From assembly GCA_026707905.1 (NCBI GenBank), contig JAPOVY010000020.1:1-52806 (forward strand): DNA of 52,806 nt. Direction: 5' to 3'. Every line of letters begins with the position of its first letter. The first letter of the stretch is position 1. The notes under the pieces are model-generated. The model did not search any database and was not told the origin of the DNA. It worked only from the letters and a program-made list of their open reading frames with translations. The stretch is from Gammaproteobacteria bacterium (lineage in GTDB: Bacteria > Pseudomonadota > Gammaproteobacteria > Pseudomonadales > Azotimanducaceae). Shown here in pieces: positions 43,211-52,425 of this stretch. The translations under genes and the position numbers were made by a program.

Positions 43211-44100
43211 GCCGTCGAGGTTCGAGGTCGCCCAATTCGTTCTAAGAGCGGAACGAAGCAATTCGCGAGCAATACCGCGAACGCGAAACCATCGGGCCAG
43301 CTCGAGTACTTTCGAATGAGCATTGCAAGTACACCGACGCCAAGGGCGTAAATCACGATACCCATACGATTCGAAGGCGAAGTTACTGGATCGGTTGCGA
43401 TAAAGAACGCAGCCAACATCGTACCGCCTGCGAACCAATTGAACAACGGCGAACCGTGGCTAGTTGAACTCCCGCCATCGTCGAGCATGAATGCCGTTAC
43501 ACCGATGCCAGCAATAACACAAAACGGTAGAAGTGATGAAATCACGCGTACGGCGATGAGATACAGACCACCCGTCAAGAATGCTAGGTTGATCCATTCG
43601 TGCATGGCGGCACCGAAAACTCCAAACGCAGGCGAATCGGATACTTCGTCGATCGTCGTAGATCCACGGTGTGCGAGCTGTTCAAGGGCAGTCGCGCCAC
43701 TGACGGTATCGAATTCGACAACGAGCGCGGGGTAGGCAAGAAGTACCGCAGCGTAGCCTGCCATTGCTGGATTGAAGACGTTGTTACCCAGTCCACCGAA
43801 CGCGTGTTTCGCGATGGCTACAGCGATGATCGAGGCGACCAAACAGACGAACCACGGGGTTGTTGCCGGGAGGCATAGACCGATTAACAATCCCGTGACG
43901 GCGGCGCTACCATCGGATAGGTCACGTGTCGAGCGCGTGCAAACTATCTCCGTGAGGAGCGCCCCAATTGTCGAAGCACCGATAACGACCAAAGTACGCC
44001 AATCGCCCAGCCAAACCTGAACGACCAACCCCGGTAGCAGAGCGACCATGACATGAACCATGACGCTCGATGTGGTTTGCCGATTCCGGTCGATCACCAT
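43207..44100 (-). CDS. rnfD: Rnf electron transport complex subunit D
   Basis: A 297-residue multi-pass membrane subunit. DGSAAVTGLLIGLCLPATTP near 62-81, FGGLGNNVFNPAMAGYAAVL near 105-125, and the flavinylation motif DTVSGATALEQL near 135-146 are typical of RnfD, with covalent FMN expected on the Thr of SGAT. Further marks are GGLYLIAVRVISSLLPF and FFIATDPVTSP near 240. It is slightly short compared with about 350 residues in E. coli. The start overlaps rnfC by 7 bases and the stop overlaps rnfG by 4, so translation is coupled. No ApbE flavin transferase gene is in the window. Confidence 0.94.
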   Translation of the reverse strand: MVIDRNRQTTSSVMVHVMVALLPGLVVQVWLGDWRTLVVIGASTIGALLTEIVCTRSTRDLSDGSAAVTGLLIGLCLPATTPWFVCLVASIIAVAIAKHAFGGLGNNVFNPAMAGYAAVLLAYPALVVEFDTVSGATALEQLAHRGSTTIDEVSDSPAFGVFGAAMHEWINLAFLTGGLYLIAVRVISSLLPFCVIAGIGVTAFMLDDGGSSTSHGSPLFNWFAGGTMLAAFFIATDPVTSPSNRMGIVIYALGVGVLAMLIRKYSSWPDGFAFAVLLANCFVPLLERIGRPRTSTA

Positions 44101-45149
44101 TCGCGTGGCGTTTGAATGCGGACTTCACGAGCGCTCGACTCTTCAGATAATCGTCTGGAAACCCGTTCGTTGCGTCGTTCAAAGCGTTCGTTCGCTCGTT
44201 GCTTCAGACGCTTGGTACTAGCCGCCACTTTCCCTTGTCGAATCCAGTCTAGCAGCGGGATAGAACTTGGACATGCAACCACACATGCGCCGCATTCAAA
44301 ACAGGCGTCATAGTGCGTATCCACATCAAGTTCACGACTATGCGTTTGTTGTGCGCGTAGCATGGATTCGACTGGTAATGATCGAGGACAAACGTCGTCA
44401 CACCATCCACAGTGGATACATGCTCGCGTCCGCTCAGGGTGGTCGCGCGCGACTGCATTGGTCGTTAGCGAGAGAGCTGAGTCTGCCAAAACCTTGGTTC
44501 CCGTTGCTTTGCTCCCGAGACGAACTGGTGCTGGCGCGTCTTGCAGATTCCCTATTGGCGTGGCTAAATCGACCCAGCGTTCCTCATCGAATACCGTTAC
44601 GACACGATCGGTTGGACGATAACCATCTCGCACTGCCTCGCAGATCGCGAATAGTGTCGCAACATTGAGAACGACAAAACCGTGCTGCGACGGGTATTCA
44701 GATGATGGAATCGTGTGATCGAACAATGTCTTAATCAGTATGCGTTCTTCGCCGTTCGCTGGGTTGTCACCGACGATTTCGCAGGACACCTCGTCTATAT
44801 CGGATTCGTGAAATGAACGATATGTCAGTCGATCCGAAACGGCGAGGGTCAGTCGGTCACAATCAAGACATCGCCCAACAATGCGTAAACCATCGAGAAC
44901 GTCTTCTAGATGTTGACGCATGAGCGAGCGGTCCGCATTTACCTCAGGTTCACATTCGACGCCGTTTGCGATAACGTGTCGCGTACCGTAGTGCAGTCCA
45001 GAGGCCAACTTCGCTGCTGTGGGATAACCTGCACCACCCATACCAATGATGCCGGCGTCTTTGATGCGTGCCAGGACGGTCGAGGAGTTCAACTCAGACC
45101 AGTCGATGGATTCGAATTCCGGTTTAGCCCGTGACGACCGTTCAAGCAT
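44094..45149 (-). CDS. rnfC: Rnf electron transport complex subunit C, short form
   Basis: A 351-residue cytoplasmic subunit that should accept electrons from, or give them to, NADH. IIGMGGAGYPTAAKL near 34-48 and ANGVECEPEVNADRSLM near 61-77 match the Nqo1-like FMN/NADH domain. Two ferredoxin-type clusters follow: CIHCGWCDDVCP near 243 and CFECGACVVACPS near 283. In E. coli RsxC the GGAGFPT segment is near residue 143; here it is near 37, so the N-terminal barrel-sandwich domain with the GGIHPP motif is missing. The frame is closed by a stop a few codons upstream. The long Ala/Lys-rich C-terminal repeats of E. coli are also absent. It overlaps rnfB by 8 bases. Confidence 0.92.
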   Translation of the reverse strand: MLERSSRAKPEFESIDWSELNSSTVLARIKDAGIIGMGGAGYPTAAKLASGLHYGTRHVIANGVECEPEVNADRSLMRQHLEDVLDGLRIVGRCLDCDRLTLAVSDRLTYRSFHESDIDEVSCEIVGDNPANGEERILIKTLFDHTIPSSEYPSQHGFVVLNVATLFAICEAVRDGYRPTDRVVTVFDEERWVDLATPIGNLQDAPAPVRLGSKATGTKVLADSALSLTTNAVARDHPERTRACIHCGWCDDVCPRSLPVESMLRAQQTHSRELDVDTHYDACFECGACVVACPSSIPLLDWIRQGKVAASTKRLKQRANERFERRNERVSRRLSEESSAREVRIQTPREW

Positions 45150-45660
45150 GAGCGACTTTGGGATTTAGGTCGATACAGTCCACCGGACAGACGGGCACAC
45201 ACAATTCACAACCCGTACACTGATCAATAATGACAGTGTGCGTGAACCGTTCTGCACCGACGATTGCATCCACTGGGCATTCATTGATGCACAAGGCACA
45301 TCCCACACATTTCAATTCATTGATGTAGGCCACGGTGTCAGTGGCCATCGTGTCGACGGGTTCGACAATCGGTCGACCGAGGAGCTCTGCGAGCGCAACT
45401 GCAGTCTGGCGACCGCCGGGAGGACAAAGGTCAGTGCGTTCGCCGGCAACGACAGCCTCAGCGTAGGGGAGACACCCGGGATACCCGCACTTGGCGCATT
45501 GAACTTGAGGGAGTAGATCGTTGATACGATCAGCAAGCCGATTGACAGGACGTTTTGATGCGGCCCAACTTGATAACAGCAGGATCCCGCCACCGAACAC
45601 AACACCAAGTAACGCGAGTGTCAGTCCAACGCGAAGGACTTCGTGTAATAAGACGGCCAC
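45142..45660 (-). CDS. rnfB: Rnf electron transport complex subunit B
   Basis: A 172-residue iron-sulfur subunit. It has one N-terminal membrane helix (10-32), a Fe-S binding segment CAKCGYPGCLPYAEAV with a later Cys in DLCPPGG, and a pair of [4Fe-4S] motifs, CVGCALCINECP near 117 and CTGCELCVPVCP near 147. RnfB is the branch that exchanges electrons with ferredoxin. Length is normal for Gammaproteobacteria. The start is GTG, overlapping the rnfA stop by one base (TAGTG), and rnfC overlaps its end by 8 bases. Confidence 0.96.
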   Translation of the reverse strand: MAVLLHEVLRVGLTLALLGVVFGGGILLLSSWAASKRPVNRLADRINDLLPQVQCAKCGYPGCLPYAEAVVAGERTDLCPPGGRQTAVALAELLGRPIVEPVDTMATDTVAYINELKCVGCALCINECPVDAIVGAERFTHTVIIDQCTGCELCVPVCPVDCIDLNPKVAHA

Positions 45661-46229
45661 TAACCCATACCTCGAAATCCAGCGAATGCGAGCGCCATAA
45701 AGCCGGCAGCAAGCAACGCTACCGGGGTGCCTCTAAACGCGTGCGGAATCGCTTCGGACTGCAATCGTTCTCGAAGACTTGCGAACGCAACCAGCACGAT
45801 TCCGAACCCAACGGCACCGCCAATTGCATAGATCATCGCTTCGTGCAACGGATATTCGGCGATCGTAAGTGCTAGCCCAAGAATAGCGCAATTACTAGTG
45901 ATCAACGGAAGGTAGATCCCTAAAAGTTGATGCAAAACGGGGCTGATCTGACGAATGTAAAGCTCGGTCATTTGAACGACCGACGCGATCGCGAAGATAA
46001 ACGCGATGATGCGCAAGTACTCAAGACCTAGCGGCAGAAGCAAAAAGTTGTAGAGCGTGTGCGTCAGCAACGTCGTCAAAACCATGACAAAGGCAGTTGC
46101 TAACGTCATGGGAACCGCGGTCTCTAATCTTTGGGACGTGCCGACGTATGGACACAACCCGAGAAACTGCACGAGAACGAAGTTATTTACCAGCGCTATT
46201 CCGATGAACAACGCGAGTAAGTCAGTCAT
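45660..46229 (-). CDS. rnfA: Rnf electron transport complex subunit A
   Basis: A 189-residue membrane protein with six transmembrane segments. NNFVLVQFLGLCPYVGTSQR near 15-34 and ITSNCAILGLALTIAEYP near 112-129 are RnfA signatures. The two cysteines in these segments should share a membrane [2Fe-2S] cluster with the RnfE pair, as seen in the related NqrD/NqrE. The ATG at 46229 lies 10 bases after the metG stop, so rnfA can be read from the metG transcript. Confidence 0.96.
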   Translation of the reverse strand: MTDLLALFIGIALVNNFVLVQFLGLCPYVGTSQRLETAVPMTLATAFVMVLTTLLTHTLYNFLLLPLGLEYLRIIAFIFAIASVVQMTELYIRQISPVLHQLLGIYLPLITSNCAILGLALTIAEYPLHEAMIYAIGGAVGFGIVLVAFASLRERLQSEAIPHAFRGTPVALLAAGFMALAFAGFRGMG

Positions 46230-46239
46230 TTCGCTGTTG

Positions 46240-48240
46240 TTAGGTTACGCGCATTCCTGGTTCCGCGCCTTCATCGGGCGCGAGCAAGAAGATATCTGAA
46301 CCGCCGGGACCTGCCGCCAGGACCATACCTTCACTTACGCCAAACTTCATCTTGCGTGGTTGTAGATTTGCGACCACCACCGTACTTCGGCCGATGAGTT
46401 CGTCAGGTTTGTACGCAGAACGGATGCCCGAAAGAACCGTTCGTTCATGGTCACCTACGTCGAGTCTGAGACGTAGCAACTTATCAGCGCCATCGACGAC
46501 GTCCGCTTGAACGATGCGAGCAACGCGAAGGTCGACCTTCAAGAAATCGTCGATTTGTATATCCTCTGACTTACTCTCCGGTTCAGCAGCATCGTCGGTT
46601 AACGGTTTTTCTGCGCCCGCCTCAATCATCTTATTGAAGGTCTTGAGGTCGATGCGATTCAGAAGCCGGCCGAACGTGCCTAAGCGATGCGATAGCAGCG
46701 GTTGCGTCAGATTCTCCCAGGTCAACGGACCTGCGTTAAGGAATTCCTCGGAGCGTTCCGTCAGACCGGGTATGATGGGTTTGAGGAACCCGATGAGCGT
46801 CCGGTAGAGATTTATGCCCATCGAGCAGATGCCTTGGACCTCATCTCTTCGATCTGCGTCCTTGATAAGTTGCCAAGGTGCCTTGTTCGCTAAGTACTGA
46901 TTACATCGATCGGCGAGCTCCATCACTCTACGCACGACGCGGCGCGTATCCCCTTCCTCATACCATGCGGCAATAGACTCTGCTTCGTCTACAAACTCCT
47001 GCCATAACGCTGGCTCTGCGAGTTCGCTCGACAGCTTATTGTCAAAGTTCTTTGCGAGAAATCCTTCACTGCGCGCCGCAATATTCACGAGTTTTCCGAC
47101 CAAATCACCGTTTACTCGGGTTACGAAATCTTCGCTACCAAAATCGATATCGCTCGAATTAGACGTCAGGCGTGCGCCGAGGTAGTACCGGAGATAGTCA
47201 GGATCAAAAAAATCTAGATACGTTCGCGCAAGTACGAACGTGCCGCGAGACTTCGACATCGCGACGCCGTCCATGGTGAGCATCCCATGAACATGCACCT
47301 TCAGCGGGGTACGAAAATCTGAGTGATGGAGAACCGATGGCCAGAACAAGCAATGGAAATTGATGATGTCCTTACCGATAAAGTGGTGGACTTCACAATC
47401 ACTATCACGACGCCAAAAATCGTCAAAGTCGACGTTATTTTTCGTACACCAGTTTTTAAAGCTCGCGAGGTAACCGATTGGTGCGTCCATCCAGACATAG
47501 AAGAACTTATCTACCGTGTCGGGAATTGGGAACCCAAAGTAAGGTGCATCACGGCTGATGTCCCAACCTCGTAGTCCGCCTTCGATCCACTCGTTGAGCT
47601 TGTTGGCGATTTCTGGTTGTTGCGAACCATTGTGAATGTACTCTTTGAGAAACTCGGTGAACTTTGGTAAGTCAACGAAGTAATGCTCCGAGTTGCGAAG
47701 AATCGGTGTTGAGTTGGAGAGCGCTGATACAGGATTCTTCAGTTCACGCGCGTCGTAGGTCGCACCGCAACTGTCGCAGTTGTCACCAGGCTGATCCGGA
47801 GCACCGCATCGAGGACATTCCCCACGCACATTACGATCGGCCAAGAACATCTTTCGCTCTGGATCAAACAACTGTTCCACGTTTTCGGTATATATGTATC
47901 CTCGATCCATTAATTGCGTGTAGATCAAGTTCGAGTAATACTGGTTCTCTTCCGAATGCGTGCTGTAGTAGTTGTCGTGACTGATATGAAATTGATTGAA
48001 ATCAGCAATATGCTCTGCGTGAAGCCGCTTGATGAGCTCTTCTTCGCTCACACCCTCCTGTTCAGCGAGCAGCATCGTCGCGGTGCCGTGCGTGTCGTCT
48101 GCACAGACGTAGATACACTGGTGGCCACGCATACGTTGGAAGCGCACCCAAATATCAGTCTGGATGTGTTCGAGTAGATGACCCAAGTGAACCGAACCGT
48201 TCGCATACGGTAATGCACTTGTGACGAGGATTCGTCGCAT
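46240..48240 (-). CDS. metG: methionyl-tRNA synthetase
   Basis: A 666-residue class I tRNA synthetase charging tRNA-Met. The HIGH box is [14 protein letters not shown] near 12-25, the KMSKS box is AMSKSRGTF near 328, and the zinc knuckle is [17 protein letters not shown] near 142-158. The C-terminal 110 residues ([19 protein letters not shown] onward) form the EMAPII/Trbp111 tRNA-binding domain used for dimerisation. Length is close to the E. coli enzyme (677). It is divergent from apbC with a 95-base gap and is directly followed by rnfA, the order known in Pseudomonas-type genomes. Confidence 0.97.
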   Translation of the reverse strand: MRRILVTSALPYANGSVHLGHLLEHIQTDIWVRFQRMRGHQCIYVCADDTHGTATMLLAEQEGVSEEELIKRLHAEHIADFNQFHISHDNYYSTHSEENQYYSNLIYTQLMDRGYIYTENVEQLFDPERKMFLADRNVRGECPRCGAPDQPGDNCDSCGATYDARELKNPVSALSNSTPILRNSEHYFVDLPKFTEFLKEYIHNGSQQPEIANKLNEWIEGGLRGWDISRDAPYFGFPIPDTVDKFFYVWMDAPIGYLASFKNWCTKNNVDFDDFWRRDSDCEVHHFIGKDIINFHCLFWPSVLHHSDFRTPLKVHVHGMLTMDGVAMSKSRGTFVLARTYLDFFDPDYLRYYLGARLTSNSSDIDFGSEDFVTRVNGDLVGKLVNIAARSEGFLAKNFDNKLSSELAEPALWQEFVDEAESIAAWYEEGDTRRVVRRVMELADRCNQYLANKAPWQLIKDADRRDEVQGICSMGINLYRTLIGFLKPIIPGLTERSEEFLNAGPLTWENLTQPLLSHRLGTFGRLLNRIDLKTFNKMIEAGAEKPLTDDAAEPESKSEDIQIDDFLKVDLRVARIVQADVVDGADKLLRLRLDVGDHERTVLSGIRSAYKPDELIGRSTVVVANLQPRKMKFGVSEGMVLAAGPGGSDIFLLAPDEGAEPGMRVT

Positions 48241-48335
48241 GGATAAGCCGGGTGTTGAGATGTAGGACTACGTCTGGCAGGCGCCAGAGAATTGCAACTA
48301 TACAATACAAAATCGTCTGAGAGCGACATATTTCC

Positions 48336-49376
48336 TTGGCGCGCCCACTAGAAGAGTTTCCTGATCCCATCCTTGATGTTGAATGGGGAGAGCTAGGCGC
48401 GGTTCGTCACGCGGCTAAGCTAGACCAAGTTTGGCACGCTGACATCGCGCTCGGTTATCCAATTGAGGGTCTACAGGACGACTACCGTAAACGAGCAGCG
48501 GCGTGGCTTGGTGAGTCCGACGTCGTGCTGGACCTTTTGTTCAAACCGCCTCAACGCAATGCGCTTGCGGGTGCGAACAACGTTATCGCCGTTGCATCGG
48601 GCAAGGGCGGCGTCGGCAAGTCGACGACTGCGGTCAACATAGCGCTCGCGCTCGCAGACATTGGCGCGAAGGTCGGTATTTTGGATGCGGATATTTATGG
48701 TCCGAGCCTAGGATTGATGCTCGGTGTACCACCAAATAGACGACCAGAGGTACGGGACGGCAAGTTCTTTGTACCCATTCGAGCTCACGGCATAGAGACT
48801 ATTTCAATGAGTATGCTCGTGACCGATCGGACGCCGATGGTCTGGCGTGGACCGATGGCATCGGGCGCTCTACAACAGTTACTCCGACAGACGCTCTGGT
48901 CTGATGTAGATTACCTGATCGTTGATATGCCACCTGGCACCGGTGATATACAACTGACTCTCTCACAGCAGGTTGCCGTTAGCGGCGCGGTGATCGTTAC
49001 GACGCCGCAGAATATCGCGCTCGCAGATGCGATCAAAGGGATCGAGATGTTTCAAAAGGTTAGTATCCCGATCTTAGGTATCGTCGAGAATATGAGCTAC
49101 TTCGCATGCGACGAGTGTGGCAAGCGTCATGAGATCTTCGATAACGCGGGGGGAAAGACGGTCGCCAACGACTATTCAACGCGATTGCTAGGTGAATTTC
49201 CACTGCATCCGTTGATTCGTACAAATACGGACGAAGGCCATCCACCGGTCGTATCACACCCAGACAGCGACGTAGCGGAACTTTTCCGTCGAGCCGCGAG
49301 GTTAACGGCAGCGTCATTGTGGGAGACGGCAGGTCAACAGGCCGAGGCACCTACTATCGCGATTGATAACGAATGA
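48336..49376 (+). CDS. apbC: Mrp/ApbC-family iron-sulfur cluster carrier ATPase
   Basis: A 346-residue P-loop ATPase that carries Fe-S clusters. The deviant Walker [11 protein letters not shown] is near residue 89, then [12 protein letters not shown] near 115, [12 protein letters not shown] near 197, and the cluster-binding CxxC in FACDECGK near 254. The N-terminal 75 residues are a DUF59-like domain, but diverged. The start is probably TTG 48336, as no ATG fits the family N-terminus. Its stop overlaps the dcd start by 4 bases (ATGA). Position opposite metG is conserved in Gammaproteobacteria. Confidence 0.94.
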   Translation: MARPLEEFPDPILDVEWGELGAVRHAAKLDQVWHADIALGYPIEGLQDDYRKRAAAWLGESDVVLDLLFKPPQRNALAGANNVIAVASGKGGVGKSTTAVNIALALADIGAKVGILDADIYGPSLGLMLGVPPNRRPEVRDGKFFVPIRAHGIETISMSMLVTDRTPMVWRGPMASGALQQLLRQTLWSDVDYLIVDMPPGTGDIQLTLSQQVAVSGAVIVTTPQNIALADAIKGIEMFQKVSIPILGIVENMSYFACDECGKRHEIFDNAGGKTVANDYSTRLLGEFPLHPLIRTNTDEGHPPVVSHPDSDVAELFRRAARLTAASLWETAGQQAEAPTIAIDNE

Positions 49377-49945
49377 GCATCAAACCCGATACCTGGATCC
49401 GTGAGATGGCGATCAATCACGGCATGATCACGCCTTTTGAAACGGGGCAGATTAGACGGACCGAAGCTGGGGAGCGCCTCATTAGCTATGGAACCTCTTC
49501 CTACGGTTATGACGTCCGATGTGATCGTGACTTCAAGGTGTTCACCAATATCAACTCCACGATCGTTGATCCAAAGAACTTTGACCCGAAGGGATTTCAC
49601 GATCTCAAGGACGTGGACGAGTGTGTGATTCCGCCCAACTCGTTTGCGTTGGCGAGTACCGTAGAAACCTTTCGAATCCCAGCCGATGTGTTGGTGTTGT
49701 GTGTCGGAAAGTCAACCTATGCCCGTTGCGGCATCATCGTCAACGTGACACCGCTTGAACCTGAATGGGTGGGTCAGGTCACACTGGAGTTTTCTAATAC
49801 AACCAGCTTACCGGCGAAGATTTATGCAGGTGAGGGCGTTGCGCAGCTGCTGTTTTTTCAGTCCGACCAGCCGTGTGAGACAACTTACAAAGATCGTGAA
49901 GGTAAATATCAGAACCAGCGTGGCGTAACACTGCCTAAGGCGTAG
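49373..49945 (+). CDS. dcd: dCTP deaminase
   Basis: A 190-residue trimeric enzyme deaminating dCTP to dUTP, the main source of dTMP in many Gram-negative bacteria. [20 protein letters not shown] near 38-57, [20 protein letters not shown] near 111-130 and the catalytic-Glu region [11 protein letters not shown] near 134-144 match the family. The ATG overlaps the apbC stop, so the two are translated together. It ends one base before the convergent purM stop. Together with nrdAB it supplies deoxynucleotides. Confidence 0.96.
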   Translation: MSIKPDTWIREMAINHGMITPFETGQIRRTEAGERLISYGTSSYGYDVRCDRDFKVFTNINSTIVDPKNFDPKGFHDLKDVDECVIPPNSFALASTVETFRIPADVLVLCVGKSTYARCGIIVNVTPLEPEWVGQVTLEFSNTTSLPAKIYAGEGVAQLLFFQSDQPCETTYKDREGKYQNQRGVTLPKA

Positions 49946-49946
49946 C

Positions 49947-50975
49947 TCACACCATTTCAAAGCGGTCTCTACTTACTACGAGCGTATCTGCCTGAGCTTT
50001 ACTAGCCTGTTCACGCACGTGCCCTATAGAGTATGGAATTTCACCTGCTTTAGCAAGATCATCTTGTACGCTCTTAGCGTTCGATGGGTCAACAAAGAGC
50101 ACCATCCCGATGCCGTAATTGAATGTCGCCAACATCTCGAGATTGGGAATCGATAGTTGGTCCTGAAGCCAACTGAAGATTTCGGACTTTCGCCAACTCG
50201 GATCGACGTGAGCTTCTAACGACTCCGAGAACGCACGTGGTAGGTTGTCTTTGAAACCACCTCCGGTAATGTGAGCCATCGCTCGAATTCGCGGCATGAG
50301 CGGAAGCAACGATCTTGCGTAGATACGCGTTGGCGCAAGCAATGCGGACAGTATCTCTGGGCCGGGAGGCACTTCGAACTCGCTCAGCAGCTTGCGAATG
50401 AGTGAGAATCCGTTGCTATGTGGACCAGACGACGCCAGTCCGATGATCACGTCGCCCGCTTGAACGCGCTCCGGTTTCAGGATCTCATCCTCTTCGACCC
50501 AACCGACACAGAACCCGGCTAAGTCAAATTTGCCATCGGGATAGAACCCGGGCATTTCAGCGGTTTCGCCACCGACAAGCGCACAACCGGCGATGTCACA
50601 CGCTCCGGCGATGCTCTTGATGATGGATTCCGCGGTATCGACATCCAGCTTCTCTGTCGCGTAGTAGTCCAAGAACAAGGTAGGCTCAGCGCCATATACG
50701 AGCACGTCATTGGCGCACATTGCGACCAAATCCTGTCCAACCGTGTCCAGCTGATCATGTTGCAGGAGAAGATCAAGTTTTGTTCCCACACCGTCGGTGC
50801 CCAACGCCATCACAGGTTTCTTAAATTTCTCCGGCACCTTACACAGTGCAGCAAAGCCGCCTAGGCCGCTCAGCATGTCTGATGTGCGATTACTGCCTAA
50901 CGCGGGTTTGATGCGGTCGACGAGTTCGTTGCCAGCGTCGATGTTGACGCCTGAGCGTTTGTATGCATCTGACAT
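49947..50975 (-). CDS. purM: phosphoribosylformylglycinamidine cyclo-ligase (AIR synthetase)
   Basis: A 342-residue purine biosynthesis enzyme closing the imidazole ring of FGAM with ATP. Marks are VMALGTDGVGTKLDL near 55, DLVAMCANDVLVYGAEP near 82, GGETAEMPGFYPDGKFDLAG near 135-154 and GPHSNGFSLIR near 188. Length is normal. In many Gammaproteobacteria purN follows purM; here the convergent dcd follows instead, so purN must be elsewhere. The DUF2066 gene is divergent from it, a neighbour relationship often conserved. Confidence 0.97.
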   Translation of the reverse strand: MSDAYKRSGVNIDAGNELVDRIKPALGSNRTSDMLSGLGGFAALCKVPEKFKKPVMALGTDGVGTKLDLLLQHDQLDTVGQDLVAMCANDVLVYGAEPTLFLDYYATEKLDVDTAESIIKSIAGACDIAGCALVGGETAEMPGFYPDGKFDLAGFCVGWVEEDEILKPERVQAGDVIIGLASSGPHSNGFSLIRKLLSEFEVPPGPEILSALLAPTRIYARSLLPLMPRIRAMAHITGGGFKDNLPRAFSESLEAHVDPSWRKSEIFSWLQDQLSIPNLEMLATFNYGIGMVLFVDPSNAKSVQDDLAKAGEIPYSIGHVREQASKAQADTLVVSRDRFEMV

Positions 50976-51288
50976 TTCAAGAAGAGCCGGACTTAGTAGT
51001 GAAGTGATACGGTCACATGGTGGATTATCGGACTGGGGGTCTAAGACGATTGCCTAAGGTTCGCGCGCGTAACGACGAGATGGCTATATTGGCTGTACCA
51101 ATTGACTAATAGGTAATGAGGATTGGCGCAAAAGCTCGCTCGTAGGTGCGATGGTCTCCTAGAATGGGGTTCGTTTCCCAAAATTAAGCGATCAGAAGCA
51201 ATGTGCCCGACAGAAGCCACAATTCAATGAAGGTAGAAATTGGGAGCATGCACCAATTCAGTTGATCGTGGACATCAGGCACTTTTGG
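50976..51288. other. 313-base divergent region between purM and the DUF2066 gene
   Basis: Should hold promoters for both genes. An inverted repeat AATTGG (51238-51243) / CCAATT (51253-51258) lies about 30 bases before the DUF2066 start and could be an operator or hairpin. I do not see a consensus PurR site upstream of purM, and no tRNA or small gene. Confidence 0.45.
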
Positions 51289-52338
51289 ATGCAACGACTT
51301 GCCTGGATCGTCTTGGCGGGTATCGGCTTTTCCAATAAAGGAGACGATCTCAATTGGCTCTACGACGTTGAGTTTTCAGTTTCCGATCAGTCCGAACAAG
51401 AGCGCGTCGTAGCGCTTCGAGAAGGACTCGAAACGGTAATGATCCGTATCACCGGACTTCGTGAGTTACCGGACTCGCCCTTAATTGATGAGGCGTTTGA
51501 CGATTTAAACGCGTATCAGTTGCAGTTTCGGTATGAGCAAGAGCCGTTTAGCGATAACGGCGATATAGGTATGAGATTGATCATCAACTACGACGAGAAT
51601 GCTGTACGAGCGTTGATTCGGGGTGCTGAATTACCGGTCTGGTCTTCACAACGACCTCGTGTTCTATTCCTGATTTCCATTGTGGACGGGCAACGCCGAT
51701 CGGTGTTAAACGCAGCAGATAGCAATTGGCTACAGGACGCCATTCGAGTGGCCGCTTTCCGACGTGGCGTTGCATTCAGCCAACCATTGATGGACTTTAC
51801 TGATCGAACCATTCTCCGAGAAGGTGCGATCGCCTTTAACTTCGTCGAATCGGTCACTCCGTTGAAACGTCGAGTTCAAGCGGACTTAGTCTCTGTGGCG
51901 CGGGTCGATCCTCTCGTTTTCGATCAACATCGTGTTTGGCTGACGATCTATGACGCCACAGGTCAGCGCATGCAGGTATTCGACGATGGCGATCTAGCGG
52001 CAACCGTCGTTGAAGTCGTTGACAGAACGGCAGATTACCTTGCGCAGCGTTATGCGGTTTCAGCTGGTGAAGCAGCGGCGCTTCATCTCGCTGTGACTGG
52101 CATTGAAGATATCGTCGAGTACAAGGCGGTACTTGATTACTTATCGAAATGGGAATTCATCGATCGCGTGTTACTAAGTGCCGTGAAGCACGATCGCATT
52201 GAATTTGAACTCCGCACGGCGTCGACGTGGGAGCAACTTTCGATTTATTTCGATGAGGACGGTTTTCTTACACGACATCCTGTCACAAGTCAGTCGAGCG
52301 ATCAGATTGCCGAATACGGATGGCAGAACCCAAATTAA
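51289..52338 (+). CDS. DUF2066 family exported protein
   Basis: A 349-residue protein. Residues 1-16 (MQRLAWIVLAGIGFSN) look like a short signal peptide. The mature start WLYDVEFSVSDQSEQERVVA and the following GLETVMIRITGLRELP fit DUF2066, a family of unknown function found beside purM in Gammaproteobacteria. A later WQSQRP-like segment (here WSSQRPRVLFLISIVDGQ) and NWLQDAIRVAAFRRGVAF are also typical. ATG 51289 is preferred because it gives the signal peptide directly; TTG 51262 and GTG 51268 are open alternatives. The phosphatidyltransferase gene follows after 87 bases. Confidence 0.82.
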   Translation: MQRLAWIVLAGIGFSNKGDDLNWLYDVEFSVSDQSEQERVVALREGLETVMIRITGLRELPDSPLIDEAFDDLNAYQLQFRYEQEPFSDNGDIGMRLIINYDENAVRALIRGAELPVWSSQRPRVLFLISIVDGQRRSVLNAADSNWLQDAIRVAAFRRGVAFSQPLMDFTDRTILREGAIAFNFVESVTPLKRRVQADLVSVARVDPLVFDQHRVWLTIYDATGQRMQVFDDGDLAATVVEVVDRTADYLAQRYAVSAGEAAALHLAVTGIEDIVEYKAVLDYLSKWEFIDRVLLSAVKHDRIEFELRTASTWEQLSIYFDEDGFLTRHPVTSQSSDQIAEYGWQNPN

Positions 52339-52425
52339 AATCACACAATACCATCTATCCAACCGCTACTACACGTAAAGGAAGCACAAGAGACGGGCTC
52401 GGACCGATCCGCGACGATTTAATCG

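Noticed and set aside
43211-43438. A 76-codon N-terminal extension of rnfG
   Set aside because: It overlaps rnfD in another frame, has an un-RnfG-like arginine-rich composition, and the GTGA overlap with the rnfD stop gives a standard coupled start at 43210.
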